Assembly: GCF_006170445.1 (NCBI RefSeq)
Contig: NZ_VCNA01000004.1
Coordinates: 124,001 to 188,000 of the forward strand
DNA from: Brevibacillus dissolubilis
GTDB taxonomy: Bacteria > Bacillota > Bacilli > Brevibacillales > Brevibacillaceae
Direction: 5' to 3'
Length of the DNA stretch: 64,000 bases
Below are positions 6,890 to 15,445 of the stretch, piece after piece (positions within the stretch are counted from its first letter, which is position 1; every line of letters starts with the position of its first letter). The translations under genes were made by a program, and so were the position numbers. The notes under the pieces are model-generated. The model was not told the DNA's origin, did not search any database, and saw only the letters and a program-made list of their open reading frames with translations.

Positions 6890-9472
6890 TTATGGTAATA
6901 TTTGTTTTGCAGGTGGCATGTTAACTCCACTAGGAGTTGGAATAGTTCCATTTAAAATTGAGTCATGTGCAACGGGCATTCCTGGTTCAGTGGCTTTCCC
7001 ACCAAAAATCGCAGAACCACTTTCTCCCCTTGCCCCATCTGGCCCATAACTGGTTATTGTATTTCCTTTTGAACTGCCCTTGCTTTCAACTATTACCACA
7101 TTCCCTCCCTTCCTAAATATAAAGTTCTGCGAGTTATTACCTGCTACGTAAACCGCATCAGGATTGGATAATATTTCTAACTCTTTTTCCTTTCCAAGTC
7201 TACCATGGTAGTTGCTAGCATATTTAATTTTCCCTTCTTTAGCTCTATTACTAATATCCTTTGCTGATCTCACATGCTTTTCAAAGTCTGTTGATTTTTT
7301 ACTATCTTCATCCGTCTCCTCTGGTTTTACCAAAAGATCTCTACCAGATGTTTTTTTCCTTTCCTTAATTCTCGAATCTTTTACAGAATTACCCTGTAAC
7401 CTCCCACTTTCACTTCCTGCTCCCCGATCATTACCATTACTATGACCTACTACAGGCCGCCCATTAGAGTTTCCGGAATCCCTTCCACCCTGTAGAGCCC
7501 TGATTTGGATTCCATCAGGCGTTCCTTTAGAAATAAGCTCTGGATACAACTGTTGCCCAACAGCTTCGGCAAGCACAAATTCCTGACGGCCCTCTTCCAT
7601 TGAACTTTCTTTATCAGTTTCATCAGGATTATGTCTCTTCCGATCTACTTTCTTCCTTCTAAATTCGTCCAGATCAATCACATTACCTCTAACAGGCTCA
7701 AGGTCTTCCATCCGCTTCCTGTTAGTACGCTCCGGTATTCTCTTCTGTGCCTTTGCAGCAGTAGTTAATATCTTCGCCCCAGCCCTAGCAGCCTTAACCC
7801 CTAATCCCGCACCGCTTCCAATAAAATAAGACGCGGCCTCGGCGAGGTTCTTCCCAAACGCGACGGCTTCCTCATAAGACACTTCCCCTTTGAGAACCCG
7901 CACGCTGTTCGTAGCCACATGGACGAACGGCTCAATAATCGACTGTAAAACCGATCCTGCAAGTTCACCAAGCGTCGTTTTGCCGCTCTTGATATCCTGG
8001 TAGAGGCTGATCACATCCGAAACGACCTTCGGTATGTTAACCAACTGTGCCAAATCTAACGCCGTTTCTTTGACAAACAAGTACATTCCATGCTTAATCC
8101 CAAGCGTGGTGCTAGCCGTATTCTTTACCCACTCAGGCGCATTGCTGTTTTCCACATAATCAAGTAAGAATTTCTCCCCTTGCATCATCAGGTCAGTTGG
8201 GAGAAAAGCTCCCTTGACTGCACCTTTGACAGCATCCTCGGCGACTTGCCCTACTTGGACAGCAGCTTTCTTGGTAAAGTCAACCGCCTTGCCAGCAGCT
8301 TTCACAGCCATATTTCCCGCTTGAATCGCTGTTTCTTTTACCTTGGTGACGGCCTTCTTGCCCACTTCCACAGCCTTCGCAGCAATCCGGGTCACCGTCG
8401 TCTTAGTATCGTTGACGACCTTTTGGACAAATTTGACGCCTTTATCCAAGGCTTTTTTGCCGTATTGGACGACCTTTTCCTTGACCGCTTCCAGCTTCTC
8501 AAAAGCGGCGTTGACCGCTTGACGTCCCGTGTCCAAAACGGCTCTGCCTGCATTGATGGCGAGTGATTTTCCAGCTTGAAGGGCTTTCCCACCGTATTCC
8601 ATAGCTGCTTCTGCGGTGGAGGTTACTGCCTTGATTCCAGTTGCAACGGCTTTTTCTCCGGATTCCCACACCGATTGACCCGTATTGACGAGTGCTTGCT
8701 TGCCTTCTTCTACCTTGGATTGAATCCAGCCGAACCAACCGCCGGATTCCTCTTGTTTTGGTTGTTCCTGTGGTTTTGGTGGAGCTGGGGGATCTCTTGG
8801 TTTTTGAGTTCCTTTCGCTACCGTTCGTTTTGGTTTGGGTCGGGGGATGTATTTGGCTCTGGTGCTACTTTGATTTTTGCGGGCAGGTGGGTCAGCGTCT
8901 TCGATCATCCGGCGCTGAATCACCTGTTTTCTCTGAACCACTCGTTGCCGTTGGATGGTCTGTTTGTTGGCGAGATATCTGGACGCTTTCTCGTCAATGG
9001 CTGCCCTCCTCTGGGCAACTGATCTTTGAGCAGTCCATCTTTGGCTGGGTGCTTCTTCTACTTCCTCCTCCGCTTCCTTCTCCATCTGTTCGAGTAATGA
9101 ATGTTCCTCTGTGTCTAATGGGATCGGCTGGCTTGATTCTGATGCAATCGATGGTGGCTCTGACCCGCTGTGAGTATCTACGATGGGTTTAACAGCACTT
9201 GAGCTTGACTCAATGGAACTTTGCTCATCTGTTCTTTGGTTAACGGTTTCCTCTTCACCCACTTTCCTTTTGTCCAACAACCGTTGTACCGCACGATTCC
9301 CAAGCGTCCTTTGCAGCTGCATGACGTCTGTTGCTGACAAGCTCCTTGGCTGGGCTCTGGCTCTCTGGAAGATCGAGTGGGTCTGATTGGGTGAACGTGA
9401 TCTGCTTTCCCTGTCTGATGTAGATGTTGATTGGGTTTGCTTGTCGCGCGAGACAGTTGGATGTCTGCCCAT
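6890..9472 (-). CDS. large polymorphic toxin with eCIS-cargo N-terminal motif
   Basis: About 860 aa with a layered build. (1) A polar N-terminus with the motif LQRTLGNRAVQRLL (about 53-66), the QR..GN motif found next to DUF4157 in proteins associated with extracellular contractile injection systems. (2) A stretch rich in QR pairs (about 150-190). (3) An Ala/Lys/Val helical repeat region with GKKAV-type units (about 260-430). (4) A more hydrophobic segment with SGAGLGVKAARAG (about 540-570). (5) A polar linker. (6) A C-terminal domain of about 110 residues with NPDAVYVAG, VVIVESKG and TSYGPDGARGESG. The D...ESK pattern is compatible with a PD-(D/E)XK-type nuclease but unproven. The ATG at 9472 has GGGGGAG 10 bases upstream; the ATG at 9502 has no clear site. 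No injection-system genes are in the window. GC content falls in the last third. Confidence 0.8.
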   Translation of the reverse strand: MGRHPTVSRDKQTQSTSTSDRESRSRSPNQTHSIFQRARAQPRSLSATDVMQLQRTLGNRAVQRLLDKRKVGEEETVNQRTDEQSSIESSSSAVKPIVDTHSGSEPPSIASESSQPIPLDTEEHSLLEQMEKEAEEEVEEAPSQRWTAQRSVAQRRAAIDEKASRYLANKQTIQRQRVVQRKQVIQRRMIEDADPPARKNQSSTRAKYIPRPKPKRTVAKGTQKPRDPPAPPKPQEQPKQEESGGWFGWIQSKVEEGKQALVNTGQSVWESGEKAVATGIKAVTSTAEAAMEYGGKALQAGKSLAINAGRAVLDTGRQAVNAAFEKLEAVKEKVVQYGKKALDKGVKFVQKVVNDTKTTVTRIAAKAVEVGKKAVTKVKETAIQAGNMAVKAAGKAVDFTKKAAVQVGQVAEDAVKGAVKGAFLPTDLMMQGEKFLLDYVENSNAPEWVKNTASTTLGIKHGMYLFVKETALDLAQLVNIPKVVSDVISLYQDIKSGKTTLGELAGSVLQSIIEPFVHVATNSVRVLKGEVSYEEAVAFGKNLAEAASYFIGSGAGLGVKAARAGAKILTTAAKAQKRIPERTNRKRMEDLEPVRGNVIDLDEFRRKKVDRKRHNPDETDKESSMEEGRQEFVLAEAVGQQLYPELISKGTPDGIQIRALQGGRDSGNSNGRPVVGHSNGNDRGAGSESGRLQGNSVKDSRIKERKKTSGRDLLVKPEETDEDSKKSTDFEKHVRSAKDISNRAKEGKIKYASNYHGRLGKEKELEILSNPDAVYVAGNNSQNFIFRKGGNVVIVESKGSSKGNTITSYGPDGARGESGSAIFGGKATEPGMPVAHDSILNGTIPTPSGVNMPPAKQILP

Positions 9473-9619
9473 AGACAAAATAGCTCCCCCTGCACGTTTC
9501 ATGTCAAGTCATCTCAACCTAATTCTCAATACCAAGCTAAGTAGTACAAATGGTCTACAGATTCTATTTATGGATTCAAAGCGTTACTTATTCTAATCAA
9601 GTGAAAAAGTGCGGAAAGG

Positions 9620-9658
9620 ACAAAGACCCTCGGAACCATCTCCGAAGGTCTTCTTTTC
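9620..9658 (-). terminator. terminator after the MFS gene, probably bidirectional
   Basis: A 12-base stem (AAGACCTTCGGA against TCCGAGGGTCTT). T-rich sequence follows on the plus side and a weaker T-rich run on the minus side. Confidence 0.65.
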
Positions 9659-9678
9659 GGTTTTCATGCTTGGCATCA

Positions 9679-11157
9679 TCACTTCGCCTTATCCTTGTCC
9701 TTATCTTTCCCTTTCATCGCCTTATCCAGCAGTGCATGCATCATATCGGTCGGGTCAAAGCCCAATTGTTTCTCACGCACTTCACGCACCTTCTGATCTG
9801 GCTCTTCGCGTTTGACGCCCAAAAGTACGGCGACGTCCTCGAAGCCTTCACGGTTGATGAAGTTGCTTTCGTCTGCATCTTTTTCCGTAGCTTTCGCATG
9901 TTCGTGAGACATCTCTTCCTCCCCTTCCCGAGAAGCGGCTTGCTGTTGCTGCTGACCCACAGTCTGCGGTGTAATGAAGAAGAAGGCGATCACCGCGAAC
10001 AGTGCTGTCAAGCCGGCGATGGTGTAGAACATCACGTTGGCGGAGATGCTGATCAGCCAGGTGAATACCGGCGGCCCTACGGCAACCCCGATAAAACGGA
10101 CACCATTATACAGTGAGGTGATCATCCCGCGCTCGGACTTTTTGACCGAACCGATAATCATACTGTTGAGACACGGCAGGATCATCCCTGTCCCGATGGA
10201 GCCGATGACCAGTACGCCGATCAGGATGTACGCATTGTTTTCGACAAAACTGGAACCGAAATACGAAGCGGTCAAGGCAAGCAGCCCCATGATGATGAAG
10301 AAACGCATCAGCTTCAGCTTTTTCTTGATGATCGCCCCTGTGATGTAAGCGGTGATGGACATCGCTAACAGTGGGATGGCAAGCAAGCCCCCCTTGGCGA
10401 CACCGTCGATGCCATACTCCTCTTCCAACAGGTCAGAGAGGTAGAACAGCACGCCGAACAGGGTGAACAGACAGATACTCCCGATAAAAAATGCGGGTAC
10501 GAGCCATTTCCCGTTTTTCGCAAAAACGGTTTTGATCGAGTGAATATATTGCCCGACCGGCATCGGTTCTTTTTTCTTCTTCTTTTCCTTGACCATGAAC
10601 AAGAATAACAGCAACACGGCCCCACAGATGATCGGGAAGGCCAAAAATACGGTATACCAGGTGATTAGGGCAAAAAGGGAGCCGAGAATCGGGCTGAGCA
10701 CCTTCCCCATCCCATTCGATGTCTCTAGCAGACCGAGCGCCCTACTCTCCGACGCCCCGTTGAACAAGTCCCCAACCAGAGCCATCGCGATCGGCGAAGT
10801 ACCAGCGGCTCCGACCCCCTGCAGGACACGCCCCACCATGATCATCAAGTATGGATCATCGAACCAGAGCGCGGACAAACCTGCTAGCAGACCACCTAAC
10901 CCATACAAAGACAGGGCAATGGTGACAACGATTTTGCGGTTAAACCGGTCAGACAGATAACCCGCGAGCGGGATGACCAGACCCGCGGCAATCGAGAATG
11001 CCGTGATAATAAAACTGGACTGAAACGAGGTCAGACCCAGCTCTGTTTCCATAGTCGGGAGAATGGGAATCAGCATGGAGTTGCCGAGTACCATGACGAG
11101 TGGTACGCCGGCTAAACCCAGTAGGTTTTTGGTATCTTGTGCTTTTGCCTGTGCCAT
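9679..11157 (-). CDS. MFS transporter (multidrug-type)
   Basis: 492 aa, twelve or more membrane segments. Contains the MFS motif A signature LAGYLSDRFNRK after TM2 and the antiporter-like GRVLQGVGAAG of TM4/5, typical of drug:H+ antiporters. A Lys-rich cytoplasmic loop (KEKKKKK) splits the halves, and a charged 70-residue tail ends in KGKDKDKDKAK. The start at 11157 has GAGGAG about 6 bases upstream; the longer frame would overlap the preceding gene. It lies 16 bases behind the enolase-type gene and is probably co-transcribed, so its substrate may be related to that enzyme's. The function as a drug pump is only a family default. Confidence 0.85.
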   Translation of the reverse strand: MAQAKAQDTKNLLGLAGVPLVMVLGNSMLIPILPTMETELGLTSFQSSFIITAFSIAAGLVIPLAGYLSDRFNRKIVVTIALSLYGLGGLLAGLSALWFDDPYLMIMVGRVLQGVGAAGTSPIAMALVGDLFNGASESRALGLLETSNGMGKVLSPILGSLFALITWYTVFLAFPIICGAVLLLFLFMVKEKKKKKEPMPVGQYIHSIKTVFAKNGKWLVPAFFIGSICLFTLFGVLFYLSDLLEEEYGIDGVAKGGLLAIPLLAMSITAYITGAIIKKKLKLMRFFIIMGLLALTASYFGSSFVENNAYILIGVLVIGSIGTGMILPCLNSMIIGSVKKSERGMITSLYNGVRFIGVAVGPPVFTWLISISANVMFYTIAGLTALFAVIAFFFITPQTVGQQQQQAASREGEEEMSHEHAKATEKDADESNFINREGFEDVAVLLGVKREEPDQKVREVREKQLGFDPTDMMHALLDKAMKGKDKDKDKAK

Positions 11158-11173
11158 ATCGTCTCCTCGTCTC

Positions 11174-12292
11174 CTAGATATAGGTTCTACCATCCCAACG
11201 GTAGGTGTTCAGTACATCCTCATCGACACTTAGACCAAGCCCTGTCCCTGATGGTATGGTGTACATACCCTTCTGCGGCTTCAACTGGAACAGCATGGTA
11301 AATGGGTTCTCCATGTAGTCCCACTCGACAGGCTCTATTTTGTCACCATCCATCTTGCTCATCGCGGGCAGACAAGCCTGGGCATATAACGCATAAATCC
11401 GGGACAAGCCTCCGTCAAAAGCATGCGGTGACACCCGCAGCCCACTCGTACGGGCCAGCTGCAAGGTGCAGCGGTATCCGTCGATCCCGTCTTGGTGCAT
11501 CGTATCAGGCTGCAGGATATCGACCGCCCCCTGTGTCACCAAGGGTAAAAAGGCGGTGGCATTCTTCATGTTTTCTCCACCTGCCAACGGGACAGAAAGC
11601 ACTTGGCGGAGAAGCTTGTATTCCTCCACCTTTTCCATCGGCATCGGCTCTTCTAACCACAGCAGGTTGTCCCAGCCTTGAAAAAGCCGCTCCCACGACC
11701 TCGCCGCCATCACATCATAGCTCTGGTTGGCATCAAGAGCCAGCTGCACGTCTCCCTGAAGCTCCTGCTGCATCCGCTTGATATGAGCCTGATCCTCCTT
11801 GATGGTTCGGCCGCCGATTTTGACCTTGGCCATGGAGAAGCCCTCTTGAATAGCTTTCTTCACAAGCCCTATCGAATATTCCTGCCAATTCGGATCATCG
11901 CTGTACGACTGAAACGATGCATACGCCGGAACCGTGTCATGGATCTTTCCGCCCCACAGGTCCGTGATGTGCAGTCCGGCTTTTTGGGCGATGATCTCGG
12001 TCAGAGCCATACTGACCGCTGCGGCTGAGCGCATGTGCCACTTTTTGATGATCTTGGTCAGGTTGGTTCGGTCGGTCGCTCGCTTGCCGATCAGATAGGG
12101 GATGATCCGCTCTTGGAAGCCTTTTTCCAGTGTGGGGAGCCAGTCGATGCACTCCCCATACCCCTGATAGCCTGACTTGGTGGTGATGCGAATCAGATAG
12201 CAGCTGCGGTACTTTTTATAACCGTTGGCGTCCCCGTACGGTCTGGAACATTCATGCAGCAGTGGAAAGGTCTCGATACGCTCAATGATCAC
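11174..12292 (-). CDS. enolase-superfamily enzyme, mandelate racemase subgroup
   Basis: 372 aa. The enolase-superfamily barrel is recognisable, and the catalytic set can be placed: K156-x-K158 (AKVKIGG), metal ligands D187 (LALDANQ), E214 (LEEP) and E240 (GGEN), and a D263/H290 pair (QPDTMHQ; SPHAFDGG). The spacing of the Asp-His dyad, 27 residues, equals that of mandelate racemase, placing it in the acid-sugar dehydratase/racemase subgroup rather than the muconate or dipeptide-epimerase subgroups. The substrate is unknown. Start is GTG at 12292, 15 bases after the yteA-like stop, with GAGGGG about 10 bases upstream. The MFS gene follows 16 bases later. Confidence 0.85.
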   Translation of the reverse strand: MIIERIETFPLLHECSRPYGDANGYKKYRSCYLIRITTKSGYQGYGECIDWLPTLEKGFQERIIPYLIGKRATDRTNLTKIIKKWHMRSAAAVSMALTEIIAQKAGLHITDLWGGKIHDTVPAYASFQSYSDDPNWQEYSIGLVKKAIQEGFSMAKVKIGGRTIKEDQAHIKRMQQELQGDVQLALDANQSYDVMAARSWERLFQGWDNLLWLEEPMPMEKVEEYKLLRQVLSVPLAGGENMKNATAFLPLVTQGAVDILQPDTMHQDGIDGYRCTLQLARTSGLRVSPHAFDGGLSRIYALYAQACLPAMSKMDGDKIEPVEWDYMENPFTMLFQLKPQKGMYTIPSGTGLGLSVDEDVLNTYRWDGRTYI

Positions 12293-12307
12293 CTAGAAGC
12301 CGCCCCT

Positions 12308-13072
12308 CTACATGAGATCGTTGCGGCTTTCCCGCTCTACCCGCTCATCCAGATAATCGTCATAGTCCAGCATGTAGCCTTTGCCTTCGCCACGGTCGAT
12401 GTAGGCCTGATACGTCCCGCTGCGCAGGAATCCGACACTGTCTGCCCCGTGATAACCATGGATGTCGGTAAAGGCGATCTGCTCTACCGGCTCGACATAA
12501 CCATCCGGCTCATCTGATTCGATGTACATCTCCTTGTAGTCGAGCTTGGCTTGATCCACATAGGAAAACGGTGTACTAGACGTCCCCCATGCCTCCACGA
12601 TCTGCCAAGCATCCTCTGCATCAAACCCGTTATAGTCATCACGCTCATCCATCGAGCGACGACCAAACGGCGGCTTCAGGAAATCCTCTTCCACCGGGCG
12701 CTGTATATTGATCTGCGGCTGTGGTGCGTGCTCCTTACACGTCAAGGACTGTGGGCGTGCCTCCAGACGAGCCTCATCAATCGGCTGGCCGCAGACGGTA
12801 CAGAGTCCATAGGTTCCCTTTTCGATCTGATCAAGCGCCTGCTCGATCTCTCTGAGCGTCTCACGGTCAAGTGCCCTCAGTGAAAAGTCCTTTTCACGTT
12901 CAAATGTCTCCGTCCCGATATCAGCGGGATGATTATCATACGTAGAGAACTCCACAATCGATTCAGAAAGGGATTCATTCAAGCCATATTCATTGTTGGC
13001 AAGTCGTTTGTACATATCGTCCCTGTCGTCCAGCAGGCGTTCCTTGAAATGGGCGAGTTTCCTTGCGTCCAT
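12308..13072 (-). CDS. yteA: TraR/DksA-type zinc-finger protein, YteA-like
   Basis: About 254 aa. An N-terminal helical hairpin is followed by the DksA-type motif GLCTVCGQPIDEARL and a second half-finger (LTCKEHA), then a long acidic C-terminal extension with YVEPVEQIAFTDIHGYHGAD. This is the YteA/YocK family of Bacillales, thought to act on RNA polymerase like DksA, but not well studied. The start at 13072 is chosen for AAGGAGGG nine bases upstream; the alternative at 13081 lies on that site. The enolase-type and MFS genes follow in the same direction. Only three of the usual four cysteines are obvious, with His possibly the fourth ligand. Confidence 0.8.
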   Translation of the reverse strand: MDARKLAHFKERLLDDRDDMYKRLANNEYGLNESLSESIVEFSTYDNHPADIGTETFEREKDFSLRALDRETLREIEQALDQIEKGTYGLCTVCGQPIDEARLEARPQSLTCKEHAPQPQINIQRPVEEDFLKPPFGRRSMDERDDYNGFDAEDAWQIVEAWGTSSTPFSYVDQAKLDYKEMYIESDEPDGYVEPVEQIAFTDIHGYHGADSVGFLRSGTYQAYIDRGEGKGYMLDYDDYLDERVERESRNDLM

Positions 13073-13149
13073 GAATAACACCCTCCTTGTGTACGCATTC
13101 AGGTGAACACTTTTGTCTGATCGTTATGGTAGTATGCCCGGTCGCGCCC

Positions 13150-13203
13150 AACAAAAAAGACGCTCCTCCGTGGCAGTTATTACTACCGCGTCAGAACGTC
13201 TCT
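13150..13203 (-). terminator. terminator after divIVA
   Basis: On the minus strand, AGACG...CGTCT arms enclose an inner GGTAGT/ACTGCC hairpin, followed by TTTTTTG. It separates divIVA from the yteA group. Confidence 0.75.
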
Positions 13204-13218
13204 TCAACATACGTGTAA

Positions 13219-13710
13219 TTACAGGTTCTCTAAGCTAATCGCTGAATCCGCTTTTTCAAGGTCTTGCCAGTCACCGTTCTCCAGCATCTCCATCTGTGCT
13301 TCGAGCAACGTACGGAAACGCATACGGTAAACGGAAGCACGTTTTTTGAGCTCCTCGATCTCAATCGCCACTTTGCGGGACTTCGCCAAGGACTCATTGA
13401 CGATGCGGTCTGCATTCTTCTCTGCTTCCTTGAGGATCAGCTGTGCTTCTTTGCGTGCATTGTTCTTCACATCTTCGGCGGTCTCTTGTGCCACCAGGAT
13501 GGATTTACTGAGGTTCTCTTCCATGGTCTTGTAATGGTCGAGACGCTCATTGAGCATGCCCAGACGGTCTTCCAGTTCTTTCTTTTCTTTGATCAAAATC
13601 TCAAAGTCCTTGATGATCTGATCAAGAAACTCGTTCACTTCATCCACGTTATAGCCGCGGAATGCCGTGCTAAACTCCTTATTATGTATATCCAATGGCG
13701 TTAATGGCAC
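13219..13710 (-). CDS. divIVA: cell division initiation protein DivIVA
   Basis: Membrane-curvature-sensing coiled-coil protein of poles and septa that positions MinCD and, in sporulation, the chromosome origin. It begins PLTPLDIHNKEFSTAFRGYN, the canonical DivIVA membrane-binding N-terminus. A coiled coil rich in Glu/Lys follows to the end (163 aa, near the family's usual length). I take the GTG at 13710 as start because GGGGTG lies 5 bases upstream and homologous proteins begin exactly there; an ATG six codons upstream (13728) is the alternative. It closes the ylm run and is followed by a terminator. Confidence 0.92.
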   Translation of the reverse strand: MPLTPLDIHNKEFSTAFRGYNVDEVNEFLDQIIKDFEILIKEKKELEDRLGMLNERLDHYKTMEENLSKSILVAQETAEDVKNNARKEAQLILKEAEKNADRIVNESLAKSRKVAIEIEELKKRASVYRMRFRTLLEAQMEMLENGDWQDLEKADSAISLENL

Positions 13711-13756
13711 ATGAACACCCCACTTCATCCGTTATCGTTTGTCGTTGATGCTTTAT

Positions 13757-13783
13757 TTCGACAGAGCATATGATGATTCCTGC
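13757..13783 (-). promoter_or_regulatory. possible SigH-type promoter with a Spo0A box upstream of divIVA
   Basis: On the minus strand GCAGGAAT (SigH -35-like) is followed about 12 bases later by GTCGAAATA, an imperfect SigH -10. This overlaps TGTCGAA (13757-13763), a perfect core Spo0A box. About 50 bases upstream of the start. Short matches, so uncertain. Confidence 0.3.
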
Positions 13784-13864
13784 CGTTTTTTGCAAAATTT
13801 TTGCTGATTTGTGTGACAATTGTTCAAACTGGCCTGACAGAACGTCTGTCTGCTCCTCCATAGT

Positions 13865-14641
13865 TTAACCAGTATAGACGCCAACCATCATACGCAATCG
13901 TCCACTGCGGGTCGGCCCTGTCACCTCCAACACCTCAAAACGGCCAAAGCCTTGCAGAGAGATCATGTCTCCCTCCTTGACCTGATAAGACGGGTCGTCC
14001 ACCACCTTGAAATTGACCTTGAGACGTCCGGCCCGAATCGGCACCAATGCTTTGGCACGCGATAAGTTGCACACTTCGCCCACCACTGCATCGACACGCG
14101 GGGAAGCGACAGTGACCGTTTTTTCTCTGAGCTGTCTTTCCACAGACAGGATCTGGTCAAACGGCACTTCCTTGATCTGGACAGGTATCCGGTGAATCTG
14201 GGTCACCTGCATATTGACGAAGCCGACGATCTCACTTGCCACAATCGCCTGGCATTCCCCGTCATGGAGCAGGATATCACCGAATTTTTCCCGCTTGAGC
14301 CCGATATGCAACAAAGCCCCCATCACGTCCCGATGCTCCAATTGGACGAAACGTTGGTTGCCTTTGATTTGGATCAGTGTCAGTTGGTAATCGGCCAACT
14401 CCGGCTGGATGTAGCTTGGGGTAATCAGGACACGCTTGCGCTCCGCTCCCTCATACCCGCCAAACGAATGCACCGCCACATCGGACACTTGTGTATGCAG
14501 GCTCTGAATGATCTCATACTGCCTCGGATCGAGAAAATCAGTCAGGCGCATGGACTGCTTCCGCTCTACCTGCGTCAGCATTTCCAGCGCCCGCTCGACA
14601 AAAGGAAGCTCTTCTTTTCGAAAATGATTGTAGATGCTCAT
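13865..14641 (-). CDS. ylmH: S4-domain RNA-binding protein YlmH
   Basis: 258 aa. The C-terminal S4 RNA-binding domain is seen at about 180-245 (LSRAKALVPIRAGRLKVNFK, then VKEGDMISLQGFGRFEV). YlmH is a 50S-associated factor in Firmicutes linked to ribosome quality control, working beside or like RqcP, and its gene sits between ylmG and divIVA as here. The length matches the family. Ends 150 bases before divIVA. Confidence 0.9.
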   Translation of the reverse strand: MSIYNHFRKEELPFVERALEMLTQVERKQSMRLTDFLDPRQYEIIQSLHTQVSDVAVHSFGGYEGAERKRVLITPSYIQPELADYQLTLIQIKGNQRFVQLEHRDVMGALLHIGLKREKFGDILLHDGECQAIVASEIVGFVNMQVTQIHRIPVQIKEVPFDQILSVERQLREKTVTVASPRVDAVVGEVCNLSRAKALVPIRAGRLKVNFKVVDDPSYQVKEGDMISLQGFGRFEVLEVTGPTRSGRLRMMVGVYTG

Positions 14642-14679
14642 CGGCTATGTCCTCGACACACAATCTTTTATGGTAGGGA

Positions 14680-14952
14680 TTAAAACGGTAACATACGCAG
14701 CAGGTAAGCTACGCCGCTCTCTGCAAAATACAGCGCAAAAATAGCCACAATCGGGGACAGGTCGATCATTCCAAGCGGTGGAATAATCCGGCGGAATGGA
14801 GCTAAGAACGGCTCCACCAGACGTTCGAGAAGCTGTCCGATCGGCGTATCACGCATTTGTGGAACCCAAGACATCAGTATGTAAGCGATCACCATATAAC
14901 GGTAGATGGTAAATGCAAAGCTGATAACAGTATAAATCGATGCTGCAATCAT
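14680..14952 (-). CDS. ylmG: YggT family membrane protein YlmG
   Basis: 90 aa with two hydrophobic segments and the YggT signature LVEPFLAPFRRIIPPLG between them. Proteins of this family affect division-site or nucleoid organisation in chloroplasts and bacteria; the molecular role is unclear. Located in the usual place between sepF and ylmH. Confidence 0.88.
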   Translation of the reverse strand: MIAASIYTVISFAFTIYRYMVIAYILMSWVPQMRDTPIGQLLERLVEPFLAPFRRIIPPLGMIDLSPIVAIFALYFAESGVAYLLRMLPF

Positions 14953-14983
14953 TCTTTCACCTCGATTTTAGGGGCACACCCGA

Positions 14984-15409
14984 TTATTCTTCACCAATGA
15001 CACTAGAAATCGTTCCTTGGATGTCAACATGATCTGGGGTGCAGACAAAAATATGGTCCCCCACCTTTTGGATATCACCATTGAGCGCATACACCGTACC
15101 GCTCAGAAAATCGACGATGCGCTTGGCTTGATCCTTTTCCACGCGCTGCAGATTCACCACAACCGGACGGCGGTGGCGCAGATTATCCGCGATATCCTGT
15201 GCGTCACTGTAATGACGCGGTTCAAACAGCATCAAGCGGATTCCCTCCCGTTCGCGCGCCGCATGCAGGCTGACCACGTTGTTGGCACGCTGTTTTTTCG
15301 GTTGAATCATTTCGTCTTCGCCCTCATGCTGCTCGTCTTCCATGACTTCTTCCACGTACTCTTCACTCTCAAGCCCGAAGAAGTTCATGAGCCGATTCAT
15401 CACTCCCAT
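14984..15409 (-). CDS. sepF: cell division protein SepF
   Basis: 141 aa. An N-terminal amphipathic helix ([13 protein letters not shown]) for membrane binding is followed by an acidic linker and the SepF core with [26 protein letters not shown] and the glycine-ending [20 protein letters not shown]. SepF bundles FtsZ filaments and anchors them to the membrane. Translation start is preceded by AAAGGAGG. Between ylmE and ylmG as in other Bacillales. Confidence 0.93.
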   Translation of the reverse strand: MGVMNRLMNFFGLESEEYVEEVMEDEQHEGEDEMIQPKKQRANNVVSLHAAREREGIRLMLFEPRHYSDAQDIADNLRHRRPVVVNLQRVEKDQAKRIVDFLSGTVYALNGDIQKVGDHIFVCTPDHVDIQGTISSVIGEE

Positions 15410-15445
15410 GATTTCTCCTCCTTTCGATGTATTTTTACACGATTA

